Shown: piece after piece, positions 32,140-40,806 of the stretch
How positions within the stretch are numbered: position 1 is the first letter of the stretch
Layout: each line of letters opens with the position of its first letter
From: an uncultured Clostridia bacterium
Lineage (GTDB): Bacteria; Bacillota; Clostridia; Oscillospirales; Oscillospiraceae
Direction: 5' to 3'
NCBI GenBank assembly: GCA_947058885.1
Contig: CAMSIF010000008.1
Coordinates: forward strand, 1-40,851
Length of the DNA stretch: 40,851 bases
The notes under the pieces: model-generated
Database searches by the model: none
Told to the model about the DNA's origin: nothing
The model's input: the letters and a program-made list of their open reading frames with translations, nothing else
Translations under genes and position numbers: made by a program

Positions 32140-33369
32140 ATGCAAATTTTTGAAGAATACGCGAAGCTGTTAGTGGAGGTAGGCATCAACATCCAGAAGG
32201 GGCAAAACCTGGTAATCAACTGCCCTGTAGACTGCGCGTGGTTTGCCCGGCTGTGCGCGAAGGCGGCCTATGCGGCAGGGTGCCGGGAAGTCATCATGGG
32301 ATGGAAGGACGATGAGCTCACGAGGGAAAAATACCTTCACGCCGCCGACGAGGTATTTGATTCCGTACCCGCATGGCAGTCTGAGTTTTATAACGGCTAC
32401 GCCAAGGGCGGGGCGGCATTTCTCAGTATCGCCGCGACGGACCCGGAGAATTTAAAGGGCGTGGACAGCGATAGAATCGTTAGGACCCAGCGCAGCAGCA
32501 ACAAGGCGCTTAAGGAGTTCCGCGACCTGCAAATGTCAAACACAGTGCCGTGGTGCGTAGCGTCTATTCCGATTCTTTCGTGGGCACAAAAGGCCTTTCC
32601 CGATGTTAAAGCAGAGGAAGAGGCTATAGAAAAGCTCTGGCAGGCGATTTTTGGCGCAGTGCGTGTTACCGGCGATGGGAAGGCTGTGGAGAGATGGCGG
32701 GAACACCAGGAGACTCTGAAGAAAAGAGTGGACAAGCTTAACGCACTGGACCTGGAGAGCCTGCATTACACCAACAGCTTAGGCACCGATTTGACCATAT
32801 GCCTGCCTGAGGACCATGTTTGGGCCGGAGGCAGCGGGTTCACTAAGGGCGGCGTGCCGTTTATCGCCAATATTCCTACGGAAGAAATTTTTACCGCACC
32901 GCTGCGGGACGGCGTGGACGGGGTAGTGTACGCATCCATGCCGCTGGTACATGACGGAAATATTATTGATAAGTTCCATTTTGTGGTTAAGGCGGGGAAG
33001 ATTGTGGAAGCCCACGCGGAAGTGGGCGAGGAGACTTTGAAGGCGGCGATTTCTCTGGACGAGGGGGCATCCCGGTTCGGCGAAGTGGCGCTGGTGCCCT
33101 ATGACAGCCCCATCAGTAACCAGAAGCTCCTTTTCTATAATACGCTGTTTGATGAAAACGCGTCCTGCCACCTTGCTTTTGGAGAGGCGTACCCGGAGTG
33201 CGTTAAGGGAGGCGAGGATATGACCAAGGAAGAACTTAAAGAGCGGGGGCTTAACGAGTCTATGACCCATGTGGACTTTATGATTGGGTCCGCCGATTTG
33301 AAGATTACGGGAAAGACCTGGGATGGGAAGGAAGTGCCTATCTTTGTGGACGGGAATTTCGCGCTGTGA
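32140..33369 (+). CDS. M29 family aminopeptidase (AmpS/PepS type)
   Basis: A 409-residue metallo-aminopeptidase. It shows the family features NIPTEEIFTAPLRDGVDG (metal ligand Glu), GEVALVPYDSPIS (second Glu), FDENASCHLAFGEAYPE (His and Glu ligands) and THVDFMIGSADLKITG (His and Asp). It releases N-terminal residues from peptides in the cytosol with two metal ions. Length is standard. AAAAGGAG precedes the ATG. prmA follows 35 nt later on the same strand, so they may be co-transcribed. Confidence 0.94.
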   Translation: MQIFEEYAKLLVEVGINIQKGQNLVINCPVDCAWFARLCAKAAYAAGCREVIMGWKDDELTREKYLHAADEVFDSVPAWQSEFYNGYAKGGAAFLSIAATDPENLKGVDSDRIVRTQRSSNKALKEFRDLQMSNTVPWCVASIPILSWAQKAFPDVKAEEEAIEKLWQAIFGAVRVTGDGKAVERWREHQETLKKRVDKLNALDLESLHYTNSLGTDLTICLPEDHVWAGGSGFTKGGVPFIANIPTEEIFTAPLRDGVDGVVYASMPLVHDGNIIDKFHFVVKAGKIVEAHAEVGEETLKAAISLDEGASRFGEVALVPYDSPISNQKLLFYNTLFDENASCHLAFGEAYPECVKGGEDMTKEELKERGLNESMTHVDFMIGSADLKITGKTWDGKEVPIFVDGNFAL

Positions 33370-33404
33370 TGTTTCCGGCTTTGGTAAGATAAGAGGATAC
33401 TGCT

Positions 33405-34358
33405 ATGAAATGGCTTGCGCTGCATATTGATACATCGCCCGCCGGATTGGAACCTGTGGAGAATACCCTGAGCGGCTTGGGCATCGACAGCCTCGTGATT
33501 GAGAACGAGGGCGATTTCCGGCAATTCCTTGAGCAGAATCAGCAGTACTGGGATTTTGTGGACGAGGAACTGGACCGCTCTATGTCTGGTAAGTGCCGCG
33601 TTACCTTCTATGTGGAGGAATCCGAGGACGGTTTCGCGCAGATTGCCGCAGTGCGCATTGCTCTGGCGGAATTGAAAAAGGAGCGGCCCGGCTGCGCCCC
33701 TCTTTTGATGACAATAGACGGCGTGGAGGATGCGGACTGGGAAAATAATTGGAAGGCTTTTTATAAGCCCATGGAAATTGGGGAGAGGCTCCTTGTTATA
33801 CCTGACTGGGAGGACGCCGCCGCAAACGGACGGACAGCCCTCCGTTTGAACCCGGGGCTGGCCTTCGGAACCGGAAGCCATGCCACGACCCGGCTTTGCC
33901 TTACCGCGCTGGAACGCCATGTCCGCCCCGGAATGCGGGTGTTGGATTTGGGATGCGGCAGCGGGATTCTCTCCATTGCGGCTCTTCTGCTGGGGGCGGA
34001 GTCCGCTTTTGCCTGCGATATCGACGACAAGGCGGTGGACATCGCCTATGAAAATGCCGCCCTTAACGGCGTAGGCAGGGAACGATATACCGTTCGGGCA
34101 GGGGATGTGCTTAACGACGCGGGGCTCCAGAAGGAGATGGGCTCGGGCTACGATATCGTTCTGGCCAATATAGTGGCGGACGTTATTATAGCGCTGGCGC
34201 CCGCCGTCCGGCCTCTCCTGCGGGAGGGAGGACTGTTTCTCTGCTCCGGTATCATCGACCAGCGGGCGGAGGAGGTGCGGCGCGTCCTGGAAGCCAATGG
34301 CTTCGCGATTGCGGAGACGGGCCAGTCAGAGGGCTGGTTCAGCTTTGTCTGCCAGTAG
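33405..34358 (+). CDS. prmA: Ribosomal protein L11 methyltransferase
   Basis: A 317-residue SAM-dependent methyltransferase that trimethylates ribosomal protein L11. The N-terminal L11-recognition domain is followed by DADWENNWKAFYKP, NPGLAFGTGSHATTRLCL, the SAM loop VLDLGCGSGILSIAAL and the catalytic-region DIVLANIVADVI, all characteristic of PrmA. An AGAGGA site lies upstream of the ATG. It is followed by the YcxB-like gene after 21 nt. Confidence 0.96.
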   Translation: MKWLALHIDTSPAGLEPVENTLSGLGIDSLVIENEGDFRQFLEQNQQYWDFVDEELDRSMSGKCRVTFYVEESEDGFAQIAAVRIALAELKKERPGCAPLLMTIDGVEDADWENNWKAFYKPMEIGERLLVIPDWEDAAANGRTALRLNPGLAFGTGSHATTRLCLTALERHVRPGMRVLDLGCGSGILSIAALLLGAESAFACDIDDKAVDIAYENAALNGVGRERYTVRAGDVLNDAGLQKEMGSGYDIVLANIVADVIIALAPAVRPLLREGGLFLCSGIIDQRAEEVRRVLEANGFAIAETGQSEGWFSFVCQ

Positions 34359-34379
34359 GCGGAAGAAAGGAGAGGCCCT

Positions 34380-34907
34380 ATGTCGTACCGCCGGAATTTT
34401 ACCATTGGTCCCAAGGAGGCCGCCGGACTTTACCAGATGCTGGCCCTGAAAAAATGGAGGAAGGGCGCTTTTGGCTTTGGCCTGGCGGGGGCTCTGACGG
34501 CGTGGATGTATCTGACGCGTTTGGAGCTGCCGCTGCCGGTTCGGGTCCTTATTGCCGCCGGGACGGCTCTGGCGGTCACAGCGTTTTTTCTTTTAGCGCT
34601 GCTCCTTCGCGTCCAATGGGAGGTCCGTGCGCAGGCGCGCCGTTCGGGAAAGGCATCCTACCTTCAGGAAACGGAGATTGACGGGTTTGGCGTCCGGGTG
34701 ACCGTGGGGAAGGACAAGGCCAGGCTGACCTTTGAGAAGTTGGCGCGGGTCCAGGAGACCCGGCGGGCGTTCTACCTCTTTCTCTCGGATACCCAGGCAT
34801 GGATTCTCCCCAAGAGCCAGATGGAAGACCCGGAAGCCGAGAGCGGGGAATTACGAAAAATTTTTCGGATGGTTATTGAGCGGGGCAGGCTGCAACTGAA
34901 AAAATAA
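34380..34907 (+). CDS. YcxB-like membrane protein
   Basis: A 175-residue protein: a short polar start, two adjacent membrane spans (about 31-46 and 51-71), then a cytosolic beta-rich domain with EIDGFGVRVTVGKDKARLTFEKLARVQETRRAFYLF and a tail with LPKSQM. This is the YcxB-type layout (two spans plus a PH-like domain). Function is unknown. AAAGGAG lies just before the ATG. Last gene of the plus-strand run that starts at 32.1 kb, and followed by a strong terminator. Confidence 0.75.
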   Translation: MSYRRNFTIGPKEAAGLYQMLALKKWRKGAFGFGLAGALTAWMYLTRLELPLPVRVLIAAGTALAVTAFFLLALLLRVQWEVRAQARRSGKASYLQETEIDGFGVRVTVGKDKARLTFEKLARVQETRRAFYLFLSDTQAWILPKSQMEDPEAESGELRKIFRMVIERGRLQLKK

Positions 34908-34916
34908 GGCGTCCAA

Positions 34917-34948
34917 AAAAGAGGAGGGGCGAAAGCCTCTCCTCTTTT
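34917..34948. terminator. Bidirectional terminator with GAAA tetraloop
   Basis: AAAAGAGGAGGGGC (34917-34930) pairs with GCCTCTCCTCTTTT (34935-34948) over 14 bp with one G-U pair, closed by a GAAA tetraloop. A-run and T-run ends serve both the YcxB-like gene and the converging nadE. Confidence 0.85.
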
Positions 34949-34980
34949 CCGTTATTTGGTTGTTTCGCGTCCCCGCTATC

Positions 34981-36915
34981 TTAGGACAAGCTCTCCAACT
35001 CCTCCAGCCACAGGCGGGCCGAGGCGTCCGAGGGCATCCGCCAGTCCCCTCTGGGGCTGAGGGAGACGCTGCCGACCTTGGGGCCGTCGGGCATACAGGA
35101 CCGCTTGAACTGCTGGGCAAAAAACCGGCGGTAGAAATTTTTCAGCCAAGTCAAGATGACCTCCCGGCTGTAGGCGGTGCTGAGCGCAGTCTCTGCCAGC
35201 CGCAGCACCTTCCGGGGCGGGAATCCCCAGCGAAGAGCGTAGTAGAGGAAGAAGTCGTGGAGCTCGTAGGGCCCCACCAGTTCCTCGGTCCGCTGGCTGA
35301 TTTCGCCCTGTACCGCAGGCAGCAGCTCCGGTGAGACCGGGGTGTCCAAAATGTCCTCCAGCACGTGGGTCAGGTCCTGGTCTTTTTGCAGGTTGTCCCG
35401 GGCCACGTAGTCCACCAGATGCCGCACCAAGGTTTTGGGAATAGAGGCGTTGACGGCGTACATACTCATATGGTCGCCGTTATAGGTGGCCCAGCCCAGG
35501 GCCAGTTCGCTGAGGTCTCCGGTGCCGATAACCAGTCCGCCGGTCTGGTTGGCTACGTCCATAAGCACCTGGGTCCGCTCCCGGGCCTGGGCGTTTTCGT
35601 ATGTCACGTCCTGGTCGTTCAGGCTGTGGCCGATATCCCGGAAATGGCTTTTTACCGTCTCGCCGACGGGGATTGTCCGTAGGGCAGCCCCCATGCGCTC
35701 CGCCAGCAGAACGGCGTTATTTTTCGTGCGGTCCGTGGTACCGAAACAGGGCATGGTAATAGCGATGATATCGCTGGCGGGCCGGTGGAGCATCCCCATA
35801 GCCAGAGCGGTGATGAGGAGGGCCAGGGTGCTGTCCAGACCGCCGGAGAGGCCCACCACAGCGGTTTTGGCCCCGGTGTGCTCCAGCCGCTTTTTGAGGC
35901 CCAGAGCGGCTATGGTAAGAATCTCCTCACAGCGGTTGGCCCGGTCGGCGGCGTTCTCGGGGATAAAGGGCGTGGGGGAGATATAGCGGCGCAGTTTGGT
36001 CACGCAGGGCGTGAACTCCGCCTCGCTCCAGCAAAGCGGCCTTTCCCGCACAGCGGGGAACGGCGTCAGGCGCCGCCGCTCGCAGACCAGCCGCTGCACG
36101 TCGATGTCTGAGATGGTCAGGCCCGTGGAGAACCGGCGCTCCGCCAGCAGCGCACCGTTTTCCGCAATCATGTTGTGGCCGGTGAACACCAGATCCGTGG
36201 TGGACTCCCCCTCGCCGGCGTCAGCGTAGACATAGCCGCAGCAAAGCCGTCCGGACTGACCCACCACCAACTGGCGGCGGTAGGCGGCCTTGCCCACCGC
36301 CTCGTTGGAGGCGGAGAGGTTCAAAATCACAGTAGCCCCCGCCTCCGCCAGACACCGGGAGGGCGGGTCCAAGGCCCATAGGTCCTCGCAGATCTCCACG
36401 CCCACCTTCAATCCCGGTACGGTGGGGCAGTCAATGATGCTCTGCCCCATGCCGAGATACACCGCCGCGCCGTCTGCGGCGCGCAGGCAGACGCTTGTGT
36501 GTCCGTCCTGGCCCTCGCCGCTCTCGAACCACCGCTTCTCGTAGAACTCGCCGTAGTTGGGCAGGTACGTCTTAGGCACTACCGCCATGATTTCGCCCTT
36601 CTGAATGACCACAGCGCAGTTGTAAATTTTCCCCGCCGCCCGCACGGGCATCCCCAGGGCGGTGAGCACCTCCAGATGCCGCGTGGCCTCCAGGATGGTC
36701 CGCAGGCCCTCTTCAGCTCCGTCCAGCAGGGTGTCCTGCAAGAACAGGTCGCCGCAGGTATAGCCGGTGAGGCAGAGTTCCGGCAGGGCCAGGATTTTCA
36801 CGCCCTGCTGTGCCGCCTCCCGCATCAGGGTGAAAATTTGTTCCGCGTTATAACGGCAGTCAGCCACTCGGATTTTTGGGGTACCGGCGGCAACACAGAT
36901 GAATCCGTCCTTCAT
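34981..36915 (-). CDS. nadE: Glutamine-dependent NAD+ synthetase
   Basis: A 644-residue two-domain enzyme. The N-terminal nitrilase-type glutaminase has E46 (LPELCLTGY), K115 (PKTYLPNYGEFYE) and C176 (VEICEDLW). The C-terminal synthetase carries the PP-loop VVGLSGGLDSTLAL and GTGDLSELALGWATY. It makes NAD from nicotinate adenine dinucleotide using glutamine nitrogen. With pncB at 13-14.5 kb it covers both ends of the Preiss-Handler route; nadD is not in the window. It is divergent from the homocysteine methyltransferase-like gene. Confidence 0.97.
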   Translation of the reverse strand: MKDGFICVAAGTPKIRVADCRYNAEQIFTLMREAAQQGVKILALPELCLTGYTCGDLFLQDTLLDGAEEGLRTILEATRHLEVLTALGMPVRAAGKIYNCAVVIQKGEIMAVVPKTYLPNYGEFYEKRWFESGEGQDGHTSVCLRAADGAAVYLGMGQSIIDCPTVPGLKVGVEICEDLWALDPPSRCLAEAGATVILNLSASNEAVGKAAYRRQLVVGQSGRLCCGYVYADAGEGESTTDLVFTGHNMIAENGALLAERRFSTGLTISDIDVQRLVCERRRLTPFPAVRERPLCWSEAEFTPCVTKLRRYISPTPFIPENAADRANRCEEILTIAALGLKKRLEHTGAKTAVVGLSGGLDSTLALLITALAMGMLHRPASDIIAITMPCFGTTDRTKNNAVLLAERMGAALRTIPVGETVKSHFRDIGHSLNDQDVTYENAQARERTQVLMDVANQTGGLVIGTGDLSELALGWATYNGDHMSMYAVNASIPKTLVRHLVDYVARDNLQKDQDLTHVLEDILDTPVSPELLPAVQGEISQRTEELVGPYELHDFFLYYALRWGFPPRKVLRLAETALSTAYSREVILTWLKNFYRRFFAQQFKRSCMPDGPKVGSVSLSPRGDWRMPSDASARLWLEELESLS

Positions 36916-36951
36916 AAAAAGTTTCCCCCTTCAAAATAAATTTCGGTAGTT

Positions 36952-36980
36952 ATTATACTCCATCAAATGGAAAAAAGCAA
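36952..36980 (-). promoter_or_regulatory. SigA-type promoter of nadE
   Basis: On the minus strand, TTGCTT (36975-36980) and TATAAT (36952-36957) have 17-nt spacing. On the plus strand, TATACT at 36954-36959 overlaps the same bases and could serve as the -10 for the divergent gene. Confidence 0.6.
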
Positions 36981-37008
36981 CCCTGGGCGAGTCGGCTGCC
37001 GCCCAGGG
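36981..37008 (+). promoter_or_regulatory. Hairpin in the leader of the homocysteine methyltransferase-like gene
   Basis: CCCTGGGCG (36981-36989) pairs perfectly with CGCCCAGGG (37000-37008), loop AGTCGGCTGC. It ends 9 nt before the AAAAGGAG ribosome site, so it could influence translation. It is too small to be a known SAM riboswitch or T-box. Confidence 0.45.
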
Positions 37009-37028
37009 GCGGAAAAGGAGAACCGTAT

Positions 37029-37901
37029 ATGACAAAACAAGAATTTTTCGACCTTGCGTCCGCCGGAACCGTCCTTCTGGATGGGGCTACCGGCTCCAAT
37101 CTCCGCGCCGCCGGGATGCCGGTGGGCGTCTGTCCGGAAAAGTGGATTTTGGAGAACCCTCAGATTTTGCTGGACCTCCAGAGGGCCTATGTGGACGCGG
37201 GGAGCCGGATTCTCTGCACGCCCACCTTTTCCGCCAACCGGCTGAGCTTGCGGAATTTTGGACTGGAGGAAAAGGTAGGGGAGCTGAACGCCGCCCTGAC
37301 CGCTCTGACAAAGCTGGCGGCGGAAGGCCGCGCCCTGGCGGCGGGGGATTTATCCACCATGGGCCGTCCTCTGGAGGACAGCGGGGCCATGACCTACGCC
37401 CTGGCCTATGATGTCTACCGGGAACAGATGGAGGCTCTGGCGGCGGCTGGAGTGGACCTGCTGGCAGTGGAGACCCTGATGGGCGTGGACGAGGCGGCGG
37501 CGGCCCTGGACGCGGCGGCGGGGCTGAATCTGGCGGTCCTCTGCTCCTTCTCTGCGGAGGCGGACGGCGGGGTACTTTTCGGGGGTAACATCCGAGAGGC
37601 GGCGGTCCTGGCCCAGGAGATGGGAGCGGCTGCGGTGGGAGTGAACTGTTCCGTAGGGCCCGACCAGCTGGAAAGCGTTATCCGCGCTGTCCGGGAGGCG
37701 GTGGATATCCCCGTCATCGCAAAACCCAACGCCGGCCTGCCCGTAATGGACGAATTTGGCCAGGCCCACTACTCAATGGATGCCGCCGGCTTTGCCCGTC
37801 ACATGGTACTCCTGGCGGAAGCTGGAGCGGGCGTGCTGGGCGGCTGCTGCGGCAGTACGCCGGAGTATATCCGCCAGCTGGCGGCGGCAATAGGCCAATA
37901 A
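37029..37901 (+). CDS. Homocysteine S-methyltransferase family protein
   Basis: A 290-residue TIM-barrel protein of the MetH-N/MmuM/BHMT family: LLDGATGSNLRAAGM near the start, the zinc-ligand Cys in GVNCSVG and the two adjacent Cys in GGCCGSTPEYI at the end. Such enzymes move a methyl group to homocysteine to make methionine. Only the homocysteine domain is present; no folate, B12 or reactivation domain follows, so the methyl donor may be S-methylmethionine or a partner protein. An AAAAGGAG site precedes the ATG at 37029. It stands alone with a strong terminator. Confidence 0.85.
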   Translation: MTKQEFFDLASAGTVLLDGATGSNLRAAGMPVGVCPEKWILENPQILLDLQRAYVDAGSRILCTPTFSANRLSLRNFGLEEKVGELNAALTALTKLAAEGRALAAGDLSTMGRPLEDSGAMTYALAYDVYREQMEALAAAGVDLLAVETLMGVDEAAAALDAAAGLNLAVLCSFSAEADGGVLFGGNIREAAVLAQEMGAAAVGVNCSVGPDQLESVIRAVREAVDIPVIAKPNAGLPVMDEFGQAHYSMDAAGFARHMVLLAEAGAGVLGGCCGSTPEYIRQLAAAIGQ

Positions 37902-37940
37902 ACATCAACCGTACAGGCATTGCCTGTACGGTTGATGTTT
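37900..37940. terminator. 19-bp perfect hairpin between convergent genes
   Basis: A perfect 19-bp stem (37900-37918 with 37922-37940) has a 3-nt ATT loop. Its left arm begins inside the stop codon of the upstream gene, and its right arm ends in TTT 10 nt before the end of the converging phosphoribosyltransferase gene. A-rich start and T-rich end suit termination both ways. Confidence 0.8.
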
Positions 37941-37950
37941 TCCAGATTCC

Positions 37951-38511
37951 TTATTCTTTAACCGTTCCGTCGGCGTTGAATACCGGAAGGGGGGCCAAAT
38001 AGGTGATGTCCTTCCGGGCCAGCGCGTCGCCTTCGGCCAGAATGGCCGCCCGGCCTGTCACCGTGCCGCCCGCGGTCTTCACCAACTCCTCCAAAGCGTG
38101 GAGGCTCTCGCCGGTGGAGATTACATCGTCCACAATAAGAATCCGCTTGCCCTTGATAAGGGCACATTCGTCAGCGCCCAGGAACAAGTCCTGCGTGCGC
38201 AGAGTGGTAATGGACCGGACGGATACGTGGATAGGATCGGGCATATAGACCTTGGAACCCTTCCGGGCAATGAAGTATTTTTTGGCTCCGGACTGCCGGG
38301 CCATCTCGTGAATCAAAGGAATACTCTTCGCCTCGGCGGTGAGCATATAGTCGTAGCTGTCCGCCGGAATCCGCTCCAGCAGAGCCTTGGCGCAGGCCAC
38401 GGTCAGCTCCGCGTCTCCGAAGATGATGAACGCGCCGATATAGAGTTCGTCGCTGACTTTGCAGAGAGGCAGCTGCCTCTCCAGGCCCGCGACCTTCATG
38501 GTATAGGTCAT
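37951..38511 (-). CDS. Phosphoribosyltransferase family protein (Apt-like)
   Basis: A 186-residue type I PRTase. The PRPP-binding loop is ILIVDDVISTGESL; upstream are MLTAEAKSIPLIHEMAR (the PPi-loop region) and KYFIARKGSKVYM. This pattern is close to adenine phosphoribosyltransferase-like proteins of clostridia, but the base it uses is not certain. The ATG at 38511 is chosen for GAGGAGG about 8 nt upstream; in-frame codons further up run into the ptsI end. It lies 41 nt downstream of ptsI on the same strand. Confidence 0.85.
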   Translation of the reverse strand: MTYTMKVAGLERQLPLCKVSDELYIGAFIIFGDAELTVACAKALLERIPADSYDYMLTAEAKSIPLIHEMARQSGAKKYFIARKGSKVYMPDPIHVSVRSITTLRTQDLFLGADECALIKGKRILIVDDVISTGESLHALEELVKTAGGTVTGRAAILAEGDALARKDITYLAPLPVFNADGTVKE

Positions 38512-38552
38512 TGGGAAAGCCTCCTCATGATTTGTTATGAAATGTTTGGTTT

Positions 38553-40187
38553 TTAATTGTCCTGGCTTTTGCTCAAATCCAGACTGCGGATACATTTGCG
38601 CAGAGGCAGCAGGGACGGCGGCGATACGCTCAGTTCGTCCACGCCCATGCGCAGAAGGGTTTCTGTCAGCTTCTGGTCCGCGCCCAGTTCGCCGCAGATG
38701 CCCACCCGGCAGTTATGCCGGTGTCCGGCCTCCACCGCCATACGAATCATCCGCAGGACGGCGGGGTGGTATGGGTTGTAAAAGTTGTCCAGCTTTGGGT
38801 TCTGCCGGTCAATGGCCAGGGTGTACTGCGTCAGGTCGTTTGTACCGATGGAGAAAAACTCCACCTCCTCCGCCAGCTCGTCGGCAATCATCACTGCGGC
38901 GGGAGTCTCAATCATAATGCCGGTCTCCACCTGGCCCACGGCTATGCCCTCGGCTTGCAGTTCTTTCCGGCACTCCTCCAAAATTTCCTTGGCGTCCCGG
39001 ACCTCCCGTACGGAAATAATCATGGGGAACATGACGGACACGGTCCCGCAGGCGCTGGCCCGCAGAATAGCCCGCAGCTGTTGCTTGAAAATGTCCTTCC
39101 GGGCCAGACAGATACGGATAGCCCGGAATCCCAGCGCCGGATTTTCCTCCTTATCCAGCTGAAAGTACCCGGCCTGCTTATCCGCGCCGATATCCAGCGT
39201 GCGGATAATGACCCTCTTTCCGGCCATGGTCTGCACCACCCGCTTGTACACCTCGAACTGCTTTTCCTCACTGGGGTAATCCTCGTTCTCCAGGTAGATG
39301 AACTCGCTTCGGAACAGCCCAATACCTCCCGCGTCGTTCTGGAGAGCCAGCCCCACGTCGGATGCGTTGCCAACATTGGCGTAGACCTTGACCTCCCTGC
39401 CGTCCAGAGTCACGTTGGGCTTCCGCTTGAGGTTCTGGAGAAGGGACTCCTGCTTCCGGTCCGCCTGCCGCTTCTCCTCCATGGCGTTCAGCAGCTCGCT
39501 GGCGGGGTCCACATAGACGCACTGATTAAAGCCGTCGATGATAGCCAGCTTGCCGTCCCAGCTGTCGTCAAAATCCACGCCAATGAGGGCGGGAATGTTC
39601 ATGGTCCGGGCCAGAATAGCGGTATGGCTGTTCGTGGACCCGTGGCGGGTGACAAATCCCAGCAGCCTGCTCTTATCCAGCTGCACCGTCTCGCTGGGGG
39701 TAAGGTCCTCAGCCACCAGAATGGCCGGTTCGTCCCCCAGGTGTCTGCCCTCCGCCGCGCCGGTGAGGATGGTCACCAGCCGGTGAGAGATATCCTTCAC
39801 ATCTGCGGCCCGGGCTTTCATATAACCGTCCTCCATAGCCGCGAAGGTGGCGGCGAAATCCTCCCCCGTGGCGTTGGCCGCGTATTCGGCGGTAGCCCCC
39901 TGCCGCCGGATAATGTCCCGGGCCTCGTCGGTATAGTCGTCGTCATCCAACATAATCTGGTGGATTTCAAAGATGGCGGCGTTCTCCGCGCCCACCTCGC
40001 CCAAAACCTTTTCATAGAGGACGCCCAACTGTTCTTTAGCCTTCTCGCGTGCGGCGTCAAACCGCGCCAGCTCCTCCTCCGGCGTACGGGTGGAGGAGGC
40101 GGAGAGGTGGGTATCCTCCTTGCGGTAAATGCGCATGGGACCGATTGCAATACCGCCCAAAATCGATTTTCCTGTCGCTACTTGCAT
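38553..40187 (-). CDS. ptsI: Phosphoenolpyruvate-protein phosphotransferase (PTS enzyme I)
   Basis: A 544-residue enzyme I. The phosphorylated histidine is H188 (GSTNSHTAILAR), the PEP-site segments are GLFRSEFIYLEN and FFSIGTNDLTQYTLAIDR, and the catalytic Cys is C498 (GICGELGAD). It takes phosphate from PEP and passes it to HPr, the first step of PTS sugar uptake. AAAGGAGG precedes the ATG. HPr (ptsH) is normally directly upstream; here only what looks like its last ~20 codons is found (40218 onwards). No sugar-specific enzyme II is in the window. Confidence 0.96.
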   Translation of the reverse strand: MQVATGKSILGGIAIGPMRIYRKEDTHLSASSTRTPEEELARFDAAREKAKEQLGVLYEKVLGEVGAENAAIFEIHQIMLDDDDYTDEARDIIRRQGATAEYAANATGEDFAATFAAMEDGYMKARAADVKDISHRLVTILTGAAEGRHLGDEPAILVAEDLTPSETVQLDKSRLLGFVTRHGSTNSHTAILARTMNIPALIGVDFDDSWDGKLAIIDGFNQCVYVDPASELLNAMEEKRQADRKQESLLQNLKRKPNVTLDGREVKVYANVGNASDVGLALQNDAGGIGLFRSEFIYLENEDYPSEEKQFEVYKRVVQTMAGKRVIIRTLDIGADKQAGYFQLDKEENPALGFRAIRICLARKDIFKQQLRAILRASACGTVSVMFPMIISVREVRDAKEILEECRKELQAEGIAVGQVETGIMIETPAAVMIADELAEEVEFFSIGTNDLTQYTLAIDRQNPKLDNFYNPYHPAVLRMIRMAVEAGHRHNCRVGICGELGADQKLTETLLRMGVDELSVSPPSLLPLRKCIRSLDLSKSQDN

Positions 40188-40217
40188 TCAGCGTTTCCTC
40201 CTTTTCGCCCCAAGCCC

Positions 40218-40304
40218 TTACCGGTTCTCCTGGAAAAATTTTTCCAGAGCCCGGGCGTTGGTGTCCTCGCTGCCGCTTCCAGAGTTTAGGATACCGGCAT
40301 ACAT
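40218..40304 (-). pseudogene. ptsH: Possible 3' remnant of ptsH (HPr)
   Basis: On the minus strand, 30 nt before ptsI, a 28-codon frame ends in SGSGSEDTNARALEKFFQENR. This resembles the end of clostridial HPr proteins (a ...GEDE..AL..L..FF.EN. pattern) and sits exactly where ptsH should be. The HPr core with its active His is missing: the frame runs straight into the 30-bp palindrome at 40303. Either ptsH was cut by a rearrangement at the repeat, or the contig is wrongly joined here. The match is short and from memory, so the assignment is tentative. Confidence 0.4.
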
Positions 40305-40332
40305 ACTTTTCTTTTCGCGAAAAGAAAAGTAT
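40303..40332. repeat. Perfect 30-bp palindrome
   Basis: ATACTTTTCTTTTCG (40303-40317) is followed directly by its exact reverse complement (40318-40332). On the right the sequence continues CAAAAGAAAAGCT, but the left flank does not mirror it, so the symmetry stops abruptly at 40303. It lies 11 nt after the stop of the GH13 fragment and may act as its terminator or be a copy of a dispersed repeat. Confidence 0.85.
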
Positions 40333-40343
40333 CAAAAGAAAAG

Positions 40344-40806
40344 CTAAACATCCCTTGCCAGCCACATGAAGCTGTAGGGGTAAAGCTCCACACGCCTAAT
40401 CTGCTCATGGCGCGTGCCGTACACCAAATCCGTATAAACCCCCTCCCGCTCTACGCCCGCTGTCACAAAATGTTTACTGAAGTTGAAAAGGCACACCAGC
40501 TCCCTGCCGCCCATCCGGCGGCACAGAGCCAGCACATGGCGGCACCCGCTCTCCTCCGTCCATACATCCGCCCTCGTATCGAAACAGGGCTCCTCCGCCC
40601 GAATCTTCTCCAAACGCCGCAGACCCTGAAACTGCTTTCCCTGCCGGGTCTCGGGGTCCCCGCGCAGTTCCGCCAAATCCCATTGGAAATTCCCCCGGTG
40701 AATATAGCGGCTGTCATCTCTCTTCTCAGGGTCCTCTTTATAGGACCAGTCGTTGAGCTGGCCCACCTCGTCCCCGCTGTAGATGACCGGAATCCCGCTT
40801 TGAGAG
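40344..40806 (-). CDS. GH13 family glycosidase (amylosucrase-like), 3' fragment
   Basis: The 153 C-terminal codons of a GH13 enzyme. The visible segment SGIPVIYSGDEVGQLNDWSY, then DPEKRDDSRYIHRGNFQWDL, matches the end of the catalytic barrel in amylosucrase/sucrose-active GH13 proteins, and a beta-rich C-terminal domain ends at SFMWLARDV. The catalytic Asp and Glu residues lie in the missing part. The 5' end is lost at the adapter (40807). Enzymes of this type cleave or transglycosylate sucrose or alpha-glucans. Linkage of this fragment to ptsI is uncertain. Confidence 0.8.

Noticed and set aside
1-40806. CRISPR array, prophage, transposon or tRNA/rRNA genes
   Set aside because: No regularly spaced repeats, integrase, transposase, phage structural genes or tRNA-like cloverleaf were seen in the non-coding stretches.
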